A stretch of 64,000 nt of DNA from Gari tellinella (GCA_922989275.2 OV277862.1:16783543-16847542); one strand, 5' to 3'; shown: positions 1 through 11,118, counted from the first letter of the stretch. Numbers and translations are program-made. The notes: a model not told the origin generated them from the letters alone.

Positions 1-224
1 GGTACGCTATAACCGATGATATTTTAATGAAATTTGATGAATCGGGACCGGGTAATGGTGTACGCTATAGCCGAGTTTTCGTTATAACCGAGTACGCTAT
101 AACCGTATTATTTGATATAGAACAAAGAAGGGTAAGATTCGGGGATTTTAAATATGTTCCTTATAACCGAGTGTACGTTATAACCGAGTTCGTTATAAGT
201 GAGGTTTACTGTATAGTCAAATAG
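1..224. mobile_element. Tigger/pogo-like DNA transposon end, cut by the window edge
   Basis: The stretch repeats the unit TATAACCGAG several times and ends in GAGGTTTACTGTA. Read in reverse this gives TACAGTAAACCTCACTTATA, the usual form of a Tigger/pogo terminal repeat. The 65-codon open frame over it is only translated repeat. The other terminus lies outside the window. Confidence 0.5.
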
Positions 225-231
225 ACTCAAT

Positions 232-770
232 TTATTTAAATTTAAATTAGACAATAAAAAATTTAACCCATTAACTCCTAGTGATGCATGTATGCATCCA
301 TTAGAAACTGTGTATACACTTGTCCAATGCAAACAGTGTAGACCCAGATCAGAGGGCTCACTCATTTCAGCACCAAATCCTATGGTGTGTTGAAGAGAGG
401 ACTCTTATGAATAGCTTGTGTTACTGCTTCGAGTGAATTTAGTGACACAATAGGGTTTAAGCCTTTCCCCCATAGAAGCGCCTTTTAGCGAATATGAATT
501 ATTCCTCCGCTGAAGAAAATAGTTCCAATTTATTCAGTCATGAATATTATATTATAGGGAATATTTTCTATATTTTAGCACATGATAGCTTAAAGCAGGC
601 TGAAAGTAAAGTAGAATGTGCCTTAAGGTGCATTCTGCTTTACTTTCAACCTGCTTTAAGTAGTCAACTATCTTCAATACTAGAAAAAAAGGCTATTAGG
701 TAAAGGGTTAATGAAACGATAAAGATTTAAGTTTTTTAAATACTCCCCTTATCTAGAGCTCTGAATTAGA
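232..770. mobile_element. Decayed family B and C fragments; the C copy is split by family A
   Basis: From 300 to 360 there is half of a family B core (AGTGTAGACCC, GATCAGAGGGCTC). Family C sequence (AGCACCAAATCCTATGGTG) starts near 367, is interrupted at its AGGGTTTAATG site by a family A element, and resumes at 712 through the terminal CTTATCTAGAGCTCTG. Confidence 0.6.
457..711. mobile_element. Family A hairpin MITE with TTAA duplication
   Basis: TTAA stands at both ends (457-460 and 708-711). Uninterrupted family C copies read AGGGTTTAATGCAG at this point with one TTAA, so the target duplication is visible directly. The core palindrome at 591-660 pairs GCAGGCTGAAAGTAAAG with CTTTACTTTCAACCTGC. 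The 69-codon open frame across it is an artefact of the repeat. Confidence 0.85.
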
Positions 771-820
771 CGACTATTTACAAGGCAGTTGTTGTCTTTT
801 TGTCAAGGTTGTCACTCCAG

Positions 821-1000
821 GCATGTATGACAAGTATTTGGCTCGGAGTTTATCCACTGCCGAGAGCCAAGCCACAAACAGTTTCCACTGTAAGACCGCT
901 GACTGCGCCGGCTGGTGTATCTACGAGGATCATGTCAACTTCTTTGTCTGTCCTGTATGTCGTAAAGAAAACTGCTTGACATGTAAAGCTCTACATCAAG
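821..1000 (+). CDS. RBCK1: RBCK1 exon: IBR domain
   Basis: The acceptor CACTCCAG precedes 821 and the donor G|GTACATG follows 1000. The exon completes a codon with two bases, then reads [16 protein letters not shown] and the zinc-binding IBR ([23 protein letters not shown]). The ATG at 823 is internal, not a start. Confidence 0.92.
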
Positions 1001-4000
1001 GTACATGTAGTGTGGTTATAAATACGTTATTTTGAACAGTGTTTTTTTTCACAACTTTGGGAATGAGTTGGTACCCCTTCAATTGGGAAAACATGCCCTA
1101 AAATGGCGTAAAATACTTGATTTTTGGAAAAAATTGAGTCATAAAAGGCTCATTTTGGGGAAAATTGTGCCATTAAATGCTCATTTTGGGGGAAAAAGCC
1201 CTTGTTTTCAATTGGGAAAGGGTCCCCCCCCCCCCCCCCCCCCCCCAAAAAAAAGCTGTTGAAACAATTGATTTTAACACATTACCCCATAAATACTCCT
1301 TTTTACACCTTGAATTTATTATTTTACTGAAGAAAATAGTTCCAAATTATACAGCCATGAATATTTAGCAGAAGAAATATTTTCTCTATATTCTAGCAAA
1401 TGGTTGCTTAAAGCAGGTTGAAAGTAAAGCAGAATGCACCCTGCTTTGTGCATTCTGCTTGTAACTTGTCATCAAAACTAGAAATAAGTTATGGGATAAT
1501 GAGTTAACAAGTTTGCCTGTTTGTTTCAGGTATGAATTGCAAGCAATATCAGGAAGACCTGAAGATCCGTGCAAGAAATGATGGGGCTGCCAACCAGACT
1601 CAGATCATGATCAACATGATGCTGAGAGATGGGGATGCCATGGCTTGTCCTCAGTGTCAGGTAAGGGAGATCACTCTTTGTAACTCTGTAAGGGAGATAA
1701 TCCAGTTGTTGTGTTATAAGTAAACAACAAACAGTGAACCATAAAATTTAGAGCAGTTCACTTTTTGGGGGAGTCAGCATATTGACAGCTTAGTTAGATG
1801 CAGACACCCTTAATTTCATGGAAAGTGCCAAACTGTAAAGTACATTCACTGCTCGTTGTTTACCTGTGCAATATAGCTGGTCAGACAAACTTTTGGAGTA
1901 CCGATAGTACTTATAAACCCTTTTTACCCAGGATTCAGCTGTTTGGTCCTGAAGGTCCACGAATGGTGACTGGTCCTTGAATAAATAGAGGATCTTACAC
2001 GAATGCTCATTACTTAAAATTTTTAATAAACCAGTTGACTAAAATATGACGTGAGCCTTGTTATATTAGTTTTAGTCAACAATTTTATTAAAAATGATAA
2101 GTAATGAGCACGAATGTGAGATTCTATTTATCACATAACAATTTTAAACACCTATTAAATCAATCGAAGCCGTAGTTTGTAGTCTTCCTGCTATATAGAT
2201 TTTCCGCTAAAGCATGACACTGTTTATGGTAACATCATTGCAAATGACGTCATTTGATGTCCCTCTACATGCAGCGCTTGTGGACGAAAAGGTTTAGCCG
2301 GAGCCCAAAAAGTGATAATTCACTAGTGGATTACGATATTTATGTAATGGCTTTAATCCAATTCCCGACTGCAAGTAATGTGATAAAAAAGGAGATTGTC
2401 TACATGAAAACTAAAAATTTGAGTTCTAATTTAGTATATGCTTAATTAACTCTTTGAACCCTAGTCCCGCATATAGGCGTGCTTTTCAAACAGTGTACAT
2501 GTGAACAGTACACTTGTCCTATGCAAACAGTGAAGACCCAGATCAGAGGGCTCCGAAAGGAGCCCTCTGATCAGGGTCTTCACTGTTTGTCACAATGCCA
2601 AACATTGACAAAAACAACCCTTAAAGTCAGAAATGGACTAGACTAAAATGGAAAATGGAATTGTCCATTTAAAGTTTCAGGGAGGAAAGAGTTAAAGAAG
2701 TCATAGGGTTAAAATTGTATTCAAGGTTTTAATGTTTATTATGATAGTTTGTTACTGTTGTATTATATTTATTTCTAGGTGATAGTAATGAAGAAGGAGG
2801 GCTGTGACTGGATCCAGTGTTCTATCTGTAAGACTGAGATATGCTGGGTCACAAAGGGACCACGCTGGGGACCATTGGTAAGACAAAACACTTAGGAAGA
2901 AAATAGAAAAATTGATTTATGAATACTGTAAAACTGGTTTTAATCTTGAGAATATAATTTACGCGTTAATTGGCAAATGTGTTGGCTCGCGTCTCTAGTT
3001 TTGAAAATAGGTGACTTCTTAAAGCAGGTTGAAAGTAAAGCAGAGTGTGCCTTAAGGCACATTCTGCTTTACTTTCAGCCTGCTTTAAGCTACCATCTGC
3101 TAGAAACATTGCATGATGGCGCAAATTAATACAAAATCGCATGACGCGAAATATTCATGACGAGAAAAATACCTGTTTTACAGTAGTTGTGTGTTGTGAT
3201 GAGAATAAAATTGGGTCAATGCCGGTGAATAACAGTACTCTATGAAGTTCAATCAGCCTTCTTATCAACTGACAGTAGTACCGAACCATGCTCAAACATG
3301 ATTTTAAATGGACCGTTAGTTGACGAGAATGGCTTCAGAGTACCAATATTTACTGACACTGTGTGTTAATCATTACGTGCTTAAGACAGTAGACTGCTTA
3401 AAGCAAATTGACAGTAAAACAGAAAGCTCCTTGATTTAAGCTGCCACCAGTATTTTATACAATCTCAGAGCACCAGATAAGGGTAGTTTTTCAAAAACTA
3501 AAATCTTTATTTCTGAATTAAACCCTATGGTGTCACTACTCATTAGAATCGTCTCTTCGAGACGATTCTAATGAGTAGTAACACCATAGGATTTGGTGCA
3601 AAAAAGAGTGAGAAAATGTTGGATTTGTTGAAAAAACTACCTCTTATCTGGAGCCCTGAATCTGAATCAATTAGCCTTCTTGTTAGTAGTCGTAATAGCT
3701 ATCTAGAGAGGTTGTACTTTACTTTGTGGTCATCATGAGCCCTTTGATCTGAGTCTATACTGTTTGCAACTGATGTACATGTGGTATACAGTCTTTGCCT
3801 TCAGTTTTTCAAGCCACTTGCAGGGCTCCAGATAAGAGGTAGTTTTTTCAACAAATCCAACATTTTCTCACTCTTTTTAGCACCAAATCCTATGGTGTTA
3901 CTACTCATTACAATCGTCTCGAAGAGACGATTCTAATGAGTAGTGACTTCATAGGGTTTAATTCAGAAATAAAGATTTTAGTTTTTGAAAAACTACCTTC

Positions 4001-4300
4001 ATCTGGTGCTCTGCACTTGCCCGAAACTGGCAAAAACTACTTTTTTCACTGTTATATGCCATATTCTGATGCAAATATCACTAATTCTGATGCAAATACC
4101 ACTTGCCTGAATCAGAAACCACTTGTCCCGGGCTTCGGGCAAGTGGGTTAGGGCGAAGACTGGGTATATATTTCATGCGCAGTAAAGGCTAATGTTACAA
4201 ATGTTTTGTGTATTTCCAGGGTAACGGTGATATAAGCGGGGGATGCAAGTGTCGAGTTGATGGACAGATGTGTCACCCTAATTGCAATAACTGCCACTAG
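821..4300 (+). CDS. RBCK1: RBCK1 / HOIL-1 RBR E3 ubiquitin ligase, 3' part (four exons)
   Basis: Exons 821-1000, 1530-1660, 2779-2877 and 4220-4300 join with consistent phase and GT-AG sites and end at TAG. They encode the IBR and RING2 domains of HOIL-1, a LUBAC subunit that attaches ubiquitin to proteins and, in mammals, to hydroxyl groups including glucans. The IBR shows HCKTADC, CPVC and [12 protein letters not shown]2 shows MACPQC, then GCDW with the cysteine that is catalytic in RBR ligases, [10 protein letters not shown] and a zinc-binding tail [20 protein letters not shown]. The protein ends on that His, as the human one does. The UBL, NZF and RING1 domains would lie upstream of the window. 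All three introns carry hairpin MITEs. No canonical AATAAA occurs within several hundred bases of the stop; an AGTAAA lies near 4362. The family call is firm. Confidence 0.93.
1001..1529. mobile_element. RBCK1 intron: poly-C tract and family A MITE
   Basis: From 1085 to 1215 the phrases CAATTGGG and GCTCATTTTGGGG recur, followed by an unbroken C run of about 25 bases near 1222-1246. A family A copy spans about 1273-1508 (CACATTACCCCATAAA to GGGATAATGAGTTAA) with a shortened core. Confidence 0.6.
1530..1660 (+). CDS. RBCK1: RBCK1 exon: IBR end and RING2 start
   Basis: The acceptor GTTTCAG and donor CAG|GTAAGG bound it. It encodes (G)[17 protein letters not shown] followed by [20 protein letters not shown]. 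The final CPQC is the first zinc pair of RING2. Confidence 0.92.
1661..2778. mobile_element. RBCK1 intron: family E foldback and family B MITE
   Basis: About 1985-2135 is a foldback: GCTCATTACTTAAAATTTTT pairs with AAAAATGATAAGTAATGAGC, and CAGTTGACTAAAAT with TTTTAGTCAAC (family E). A complete family B copy lies at about 2446-2697, from TTAACTCTTTGAACCC to GGAGGAAAGAGTTAA, with a core palindrome at 2530-2590. I see nothing recognisable at 1700-1980 or 2140-2440. Confidence 0.7.
2779..2877 (+). CDS. RBCK1: RBCK1 exon: RING2 catalytic centre
   Basis: The 33 codons read [18 protein letters not shown] and then [15 protein letters not shown]. The Cys in GCDW (codon 2803-2805) aligns with the active-site Cys of human HOIL-1, and the adjacent Trp is kept. 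Confidence 0.93.
2878..4219. mobile_element. RBCK1 intron: nested families A, C, D and G
   Basis: From 2924 to 3185 an element with ends TACTGTAAAAC and GTTTTACAGTA encloses a family A core (about 3020-3095). At 3385-3723 a decayed family D copy is interrupted by family C at about 3463-3660. At about 3793-4165 a family G element (CAGTCTTTGCC to GGCGAAGACTG) is interrupted by another family C copy at about 3821-4015; CACTTG occurs on both sides of it. Confidence 0.7.
4220..4300 (+). CDS. RBCK1: RBCK1 last exon
   Basis: Acceptor TATTTCCAG precedes it. The exon encodes [20 protein letters not shown] then NCNNCH and a TAG stop. The C-terminal Cys-rich tail and final His match the end of vertebrate HOIL-1. 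Confidence 0.92.
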   Translation, partial: GNGDISGGCKCRVDGQMCHPNCNNCH

Positions 4301-4430
4301 AGAAGGGCCTATTAGTAGAACAGCCCTAAAATTTTAATAACTTATGAATAATGACAATGTATAGTAAAGCTTGTGAACAATGGCCATTCCATATTGCAAA
4401 TTGGTGATCTCTAAAGACTAATTACTGCTT

Positions 4431-4955
4431 AACCCTTTGAACCCTAGTCCCGCATTTAGGCATCCTTTTCAAACAGTGTACATGTGAATAGTACACTTGT
4501 CCTGTGCAAACAGTGAAGACCCAGATCAGAGGACTCCGAAAGGAGCCCGCTGATCAGGGTCTTCACTGTTTGTCATAAAGCCAAACATTGACAAAAACAA
4601 CCCTTAAAAGTCAGAAATGGACTAGACTTAAATGGAAACTGGAATTGTCCTTTTAAAGTTTCAGGGAGGAAAGAGTTAAAGAAGGCTGAAAGTAACGTAG
4701 AATGCTCCTTTAACTCATTCACCCCTGAAACTTTTAATGGACAGTTCCAATTCAAAATAAGTTTAGTCCATTTTTTACTATTTAGGGTTGATTTTAACAA
4801 AATATTTCAAAATGCCAGTGTTGACCCTGATCAGAGGGCTCCTCAAGGAGCCCTCTGATCAAGGTCTACACTGTTTGCATGGGATGAATGTAATCCTCAC
4901 AGGTACACTGTTAGTAAATGATGAGTATACTTGTCCCTAGGGTTGAATGTGTTAA
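4431..4955. mobile_element. Two family B MITEs in opposite orientation
   Basis: The first copy runs about 4431-4681 (ACCCTTTGAACCCTAG to GGAGGAAAGAGTTAA). The second, reversed, runs about 4709-4955 (TTTAACTCATTCACCCC to GAATGTGTTAA). Between them is a short family A fragment (GGCTGAAAGTAACGTAGAA). Confidence 0.75.
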
Positions 4956-5111
4956 AATCTGGACTAAAAAAGTGCAGAAAACTCAGAAATTGGTATTCTA
5001 GAAAAAGATCCTGCATGTATACATGTATATGAATGGACATGTAATATATTTGTACAGAGGATCATGGCGTCAGTATGAACTCTCAGCATTAAAGTGTAAA
5101 TAAGCAGACCT

Positions 5112-5816
5112 GATTTTAACCCATTACTCCATAGCCTGTCTTTAGTTTTGAAGACAGATGACCACTTAAAGCAGGTTGAAAGTAAAGCAGAATGTGCCTT
5201 GAGGCACATTCTGCTTTACTTTCAGCCTGCTTTAGACTACCATCTACTAGGATATTGAAAATATTTCTGATGGTGCATTTTCATGACTGTATAAAGTTGG
5301 AACTACTGTACATTGTATTTCTAAAATTGAATTAAAGAAATAGTTCCAACTTTATACATTCATGAATATGCACCATTGAATTGAGGAATAAATTAAAGGC
5401 ATAAAAATGCATAACTCTTGAGTAATAGATTAATTTCTCCATTTCCAATGACTGCTGGTATGCAAAGTTGGGAGCAAACCATTCCATAATGAAATGTTTA
5501 ACCCTTTGCTCCATATCTATTGGTGCAAATCACTTATATCCAGTTGCTCCCTCTCTTGAAAGAAATAATAGAAAATAACAATGGGAATATTTAAAAGCAG
5601 ACAACTGCTTAACCCTTTACCCAATAGCCTGTTTCTAGTTTTGAAGAACTATGACCACTTAAAGCAGTTAAGGCACATTCTGTTTTACTTTCAGCCTGCA
5701 TTAAGCCACCATCTTCTTAGAATCTAGAAATATTTCTTATGCTACATACTATTTTCTTCAGTGGAATAATAAATTAAAGGTGTTAAAAGGCTTATAATTT
5801 ATGGCGTAATGGGTTA
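5112..5816. mobile_element. Family A copies and inverted fragments
   Basis: A copy begins at about 5113 (TTTTAACCCATTACTCCATA) with its core at 5166-5234. Its right arm is followed by an inverted right-arm fragment (5335-5410). A second copy spans about 5608-5816 with part of its left core arm deleted. I see nothing identifiable at 4956-5110 or 5817-5988. Confidence 0.65.
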
Positions 5817-5989
5817 ATGCGGCAGAAACGCTTTTTGTCCTGCATGAATCTGCAACATTTCTTGAGCCACACAACTTTCAATTTTAGTTTTGTTGAGGAG
5901 AGATGTTACTGTAGCATTTTTCCAGATCGCAACAAGGTAGAGGCAATGTATACACTAATTACAAAGAATGGATAAAGTACAGTAAAACC

Positions 5990-6392
5990 TCTCTATAACA
6001 GCCACTAAAGTGTGATAATTTATTAGGTGTTTTCGACAGGTGACTGCTTAAAGCATGGTGACAGTAAAACAGAAAGCTCCTGTAGGAGCTTTCTGTTTTA
6101 CTGTCACCTTGCTTTAACCAGTCACCTGTCATTTATACAATCAATTAGACCTTGTTTTAGTGGCCGTTATAGAGAGGTTTTACTGTATGTTTATGTGGAG
6201 GAAAGAGTTAAACATTTCACAAGTTATTTTTGTGGAGTCTGTTTGCAGGAATTCACTAGCTGTCTCTTTGAGAGTACAGTAAAACTTCTCAATTACAACC
6301 ACTAACTTGTGTTAGTTACAAATCTTTTAAGACAAGTGACTGCTTGTTTTGTATATAATCAATAGTGGTCGTAATAGAGAGGTTTTACTGTT
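5990..6392. mobile_element. Two family D (Tigger-like) hairpin MITEs
   Basis: The first copy runs 5990-6191, from ACAGTAAAACCTCTCTAT to GAGAGGTTTTACTGTA, with a core palindrome at 6045-6120 (ACAGTAAAACAGAAAGCTCC and its complement). The second, 6273-6392, has the same ends but a deleted core. Confidence 0.75.
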
Positions 6393-6442
6393 CTTATTAA
6401 TAGCTTTTGTTTTGACCCATAATACAGATCTCACTGTTGATA

Positions 6443-7295
6443 GTTAACCCTTTACCCTGTTTCTAGTTTTGAAAATACGTACCACGAGAAATAGTTTCTA
6501 TATCCAAGCAGATGGTAGCTTAAAGCAGGATGAAAGTAAAGCAGAATGCACCTTAAGATGCATTCTGCTTTACTTTCAACCTGCTTTAAGTGGTCACCTA
6601 TCTTAAATACTAGAAACAGGCTATAGGGTAATGGGTTAAACACAGAAAAAAATCTATTAGTGAAAGGGTTAACAAAGATTTTGATTTATCAATAGGCAAC
6701 TGTTTGAAGAAAACAACATAATTATTTGATCATGAATAGCTTTAATCTTGAAATAGCCATGTTATGTTAAGGATACTATTTCAAAACTGATAATTATTTA
6801 AGAAGGAAGTTGATTTTATTTTTGTTTGATATTAATTTTGTTTGTTTGATATTTTGTTTAAAACTAAATTTTTATTACTACCGGTGTGTGATTTTGTAAA
6901 TGTCTTCAGAAATGTAATCAAATTGCCATGTCATGCCATGTCAAATTAATAGAGACAAATAGATCCAGATAAGTTGTCCTGCTGGAAATCTAAATCTGAA
7001 CAATCAAGAAGCATTGAACATGCTAGATGGCTGGATGGCCACAACAGCACGAAATTAATTCACTGATTTTAATGCCTAAAATTTATTCCTCCACTGAAGA
7101 AAATAGGTCCACTTTATACAGTCATGAATATGCACCATAAGAAATTTATTCTTGTTCCCAGCTGATGATAGCTTAAAGCAGGCTGAAAGTAAAGCAGAAT
7201 GTGCCTTTAGGCACATCCTGCTTTACTTTCAACCTGCTTTAAGTAGTCACATGTCTTCAAAAACTAGGAACAGACTATGGGGTAATGGGTTAAAG
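6443..7295. mobile_element. Two family A copies flanking unique AT-rich sequence
   Basis: Copies lie at about 6443-6641 and about 7070-7294, each ending in GGGTAATGGGTTAA, with cores at 6520-6592 and 7170-7243. The AT-rich stretch 6650-7060 contains nothing I recognise. Confidence 0.65.
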
Positions 7296-7539
7296 AGGGT
7301 TACTATGAAGAATGTTACTGTTAAGAAATTTTACTGAGGATATTTTATTAAAGAAATAAATTCATACCAGTGTTTTATCGTGCAATAAAACATGGGTAGG
7401 AGCTGAGATGCGTAGTAATTAAATCACGAGGCCGAAGGCGAGGTGTGTTAGAATTTATATTTTTGTATGATTTTAATTATAATTTTAGATTTAACACTGC
7501 ATGAATACCAAAGTTAACCCATTTACCAGGGGCTAGTGA

Positions 7540-8705
7540 AATTTAACTCTTTCATCCCTGAAACTTCAAATGGACAATTCCAGCTTCTAATAAGTCTAGT
7601 CCATTTCTGACTAATCAAGGGTTTGATTACAATTTATTACGAAATGACAAACAGTACAGACCCTGGGTCTACACTGTTTGCATAGGACAAGTGTACTCAT
7701 CACAGGTACACTTTTTGTCAAAGACAACTTTACAAGGAAACTGACAGACAGATTATGAATCGTGGGAAAATAAAATTGAATTTAACCCCTTTACTTCCTT
7801 ACGCTGTCAAGTACATGTATAATGGTTATCTGCACAGAGTAACTCCGTGTCTGATCAGGATCTAAACCATATGATATGAGCTGTGTCAAACAAAACCAGT
7901 CTTATTCCATTGCAACATTTTACATACCAAGCACCGTTGTCATCCAAGGCACTATATTTACAATCGCCCCATTCAATTCCATTGACAAAAAGTGTGTTCA
8001 TTTCAAATAAACACCAATTTTCGAGAGGGCGGGACTTGTGGAAAAGTTTCGAAGGGGAGGTGGGGCATATGCAGTTTTCATTCGCGAATTAATCTTTGGA
8101 ACTCTGGGCAGCAAACATTTGGCGTTTTTTTTCAAAATTTGTTCTTAAACGATCTATGCCTTCCTACTAGTGGAAACCATGATTCCCGACTAATATTCTT
8201 CTTTATAAATGAGATAAATTGCAAGAAAACTGACATAAGAATCTACCATATAAACAGCGGCCTATATCTGCGTTTCTTTATGACAATAAAACCCCCGATA
8301 TATTTATCCTACTTTAAAATTACGTCACTTCTAATGACGTCATAAATCAGCATTTTTCGCGCCAAACTGTCAAGTTGTTGACAATGGAACTTATTTTTTC
8401 TGCTTTCGAATGTACACAGATTCAGTAAATCGGTCATGGCTGTTCCTTATAGGGTACACATTATTCATGTCATCGACCTCTAATATGGATTAAACATACA
8501 TGCGTACTGACAAAATGTTTATTTAATGTTAGAAATTACAGCAAATATAAGAAATGAACTGAATTTTTCGGCGTTCAAGCCAAATGAACGACAGAAAATT
8601 ATCGGCAAATTTACCATGAATCGCTAGCGCGATTCATGGTATTTGCCGATAATTTTCTGTCGTTCATTTGGCTTGAACACCGAAAAAAATCAATTCATTT
8701 CTTAA
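7540..8705. mobile_element. Family B remnant and element I-1 with a long terminal hairpin
   Basis: At 7547-7725 a family B copy has lost half its core. About 7955-8705 is a different element, beginning near ACAATCGCCCCATTCAATTC, whose right end is a near-perfect foldback at 8558-8704: ATTTTTCGGCGTTCAAGCC pairs with GGCTTGAACACCGAAAAA around centre GCTAGC. A second copy lies at 29685-30670. The 117-codon open frame at 7992-8345 has no recognisable domain. Confidence 0.65.
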
Positions 8706-8915
8706 GTATCTGAGTTTGGTCTACACGCACTGCCAAAATACTGTATATAATAATTGTAGCTACATAAAATGCTTTAGACGCATGTGGGTGTCAGTGTAGA
8801 TCAAGACCAGCCATTGTGTCATCTGACCTTAATCTACACTGTTTACAATGCAATAAGACAGGATTTCTCATTGCACATCTCATATTTAACTTCAGTCCAT
8901 TTACTTGAAATTTTT

Positions 8916-9495
8916 TTACCCTTTACCCCATAAATACGCCTTTTTACGTCTTTCATTTATTTCTCCTTTGAGGAAATTAATAGCTCCAATTTTATACAGT
9001 TATGAAAATGTATGATAAGAACTATTTTCAATATTCTAGCAGATGGTAGCTTAAAGACATTAAGCCAGTCCTTTCATTGATTCCACCCTCATTGTTTAGT
9101 AGGTGTCAAAATACAGGTATATACTGGTATACAGCATGAGAAAAGTTTTCAGGCAATGGCTCAGCTTTGAATAGAGGCCCTTACATAATAGATCTCAATA
9201 GGTTTTTCAATGAGTTCTACTAACCAAGCTATCAAATATTAGGTGCGGGCCTCACATGAGACGCCTGAATGATTCTTTGCCTAGACGCTACCACCGTTAG
9301 TGCATGCTCTGCATGCTTTGACTCATATACGGGGGTAGGTGTTACCACCCAAGCTTGGTCATGTGATGTCTTTAAAGCAGGCTGAAAGTAAAGCAGAATG
9401 CGCCTTAAGGCGCATTCTGCTTTACTTTCAACCTGCTTTAAGTGGTCACCTATTTTCAAATATATAATCAGGCTATGGGGTAATTGCTTAATGCA
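8916..9495. mobile_element. Two truncated family A copies
   Basis: 8916-9060 is a left half (ACCCTTTACCCCATAAATAC to TAGCTTAAAG). 9370-9493 is a right half with a full core (GCAGAATGCGCCTTAAGG) and terminal GGGGTAATTGCTTAA. The 182-codon minus-strand open frame across 9232-9780 is stitched from repeat and AT-rich sequence. Confidence 0.6.
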
Positions 9496-10530
9496 GTTGG
9501 TTTTATGGCAATGAAGTGGTAAAAAGAAAACTGCTATTTTTTGCCAAGTACATGTTACGATGTACAATAGATTGTTGAAAAATGAAATCGTACAAGCAAT
9601 ATCACTGAATTGCATTAATTTCTTGCTTCCTATTGAGTATTGTTGGGTAACTTTTATGAATTTATGTAGAAAACTATTTTCTATTGCTTTATTGTCTTTG
9701 TATTGTTTCTGGGTGAGTTTCAATTTTAATGATACTGTCCTGGAATAATATTTTATTTTTAAAAAATAAATTATCGTCACAAACTACTTGTATTTGTTTA
9801 CTTGATCATACCTTGGCCTTATACTCATGTAACCCTTCTCATGCTATCAGTGTGTATTGTTTGTTTTTGAAAACAGTGAAGACCCAGATCAGACAGCTCT
9901 TGAAGATGCTATTTGATAAGGGTCTGCACAGTTTTCCTATAGGGTCTGTGTGACAGGAGTCTGCACATTTTCCTGGGGAATTCCCAAAATGTTTTACTTA
10001 TTTCATTTAATCCTTTCATTGTAATGGTAGATCAGATCTAGATGTACATAGTGGGTGTATAGTTTCATAAAGAGCTCAAGATAAGCAGGGTACATGTATT
10101 TCAAAAACTAAAATCTTTATTTTTGCTTTAAACCCTATGGTGTCACTTTGGTGCTGAAATGAGTGAGAAAATGTTGGATTTGTGCAGTTCATCCCTCTTA
10201 TCTGGAGCCCTGTCAAAGTGTCATATATGTATAATCAGCAGGAGCCAGGAGAAAGTTTAAGAGAGACTACAAAGGAAAACGTCTTGCCCATATACACATT
10301 CATACCAAATATGAAAGCAATACTACAAGGGACAAAGCAGTTATAAGTATTTTTTGAAACCTTAACGCAGATTCCGAACCTAAACGCTTGGTCGGATGTT
10401 CAAAGTCACTGGGGTCAAACGTTTTGCAACCATGGAAAGGTCTTGTCCATATAATGCATACCAAATATGAAAGCAATATTTCATGGGACATTAGAGTTAA
10501 ACCTAAATGTGGGCCGTAAATTCAAGGTCA
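9496..10530. repeat. Decayed family B and C sequence and a short direct repeat
   Basis: Family B core fragments appear at 9870-9960. A core-deleted family C copy spans about 10065-10213 and ends in CTTATCTGGAGCCCTG. The phrase ATACCAAATATGAAAGCAAT occurs twice, near 10303 and 10450. I see no gene here. Confidence 0.5.
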
Positions 10531-10539
10531 AAGGACAAG

Positions 10540-11118
10540 GTTCACAAAACCTCCATTTTGGCCCTGTAAAAATCTTTTTTTTCCAATTTATGTTTTAGCT
10601 ATATTTTCTCTTTATTTGTCAATTTCAGATATCAATACTTCATATTATACATAAAGCTCAACCCAAATACAAGTTTTGACAACTTTAACGTTACTTGTAA
10701 ATGGACCACGAGGCCAAAAAAGGCCAAAAAGGCAGATTTTTGGTACAATTCGGGGTATAAATCCTAGAAATAAACAATGAAGGCACTAATGCAACACAAA
10801 GATATTTTAAGTACACAATAAATATTTAAGTTGAAGTAACATATCCAAATTTTGAAGTGTCACATGCGTGCCTTCATAGTTTATTTTTTGGATTTATACC
10901 GAGAATTGTACCCAAAATCTGCTTTTTTGTCCTTTTTGGCTTTTCGGTTCATTTACAAAAAACTATAAAATTGTCAAAACTTGACTTTGGGTCGTTTGTG
11001 TGTATATTATGGAGTATTAGTATCTGATATTGACAAATAAACAGAAAATAAAGATTAAAAATCTTTTGTGGCAAAATTATTTTTTACAGGGCCAAATCGG
11101 AGGCTTCGTGAACCTTAA
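10540..11118. repeat. Foldback element with arms of about 250 bp
   Basis: The left arm starts GGTTCACAAAACCTCCATTT and includes GTTTTGACAACTTTAACG and GGCCAAAAAGGCAGATTTT. The right arm carries the complements (AAAATCTGCTTTTTTG, AAAATTGTCAAAACTTGAC, CGGAGGCTTCGTGAACC). Mismatches between the arms indicate age. Confidence 0.6.

Noticed and set aside
9232..9780. 182-codon minus-strand ORF
   Set aside because: It joins AT-rich unique sequence to a family A core. No domain, and it ends in decayed repeat.
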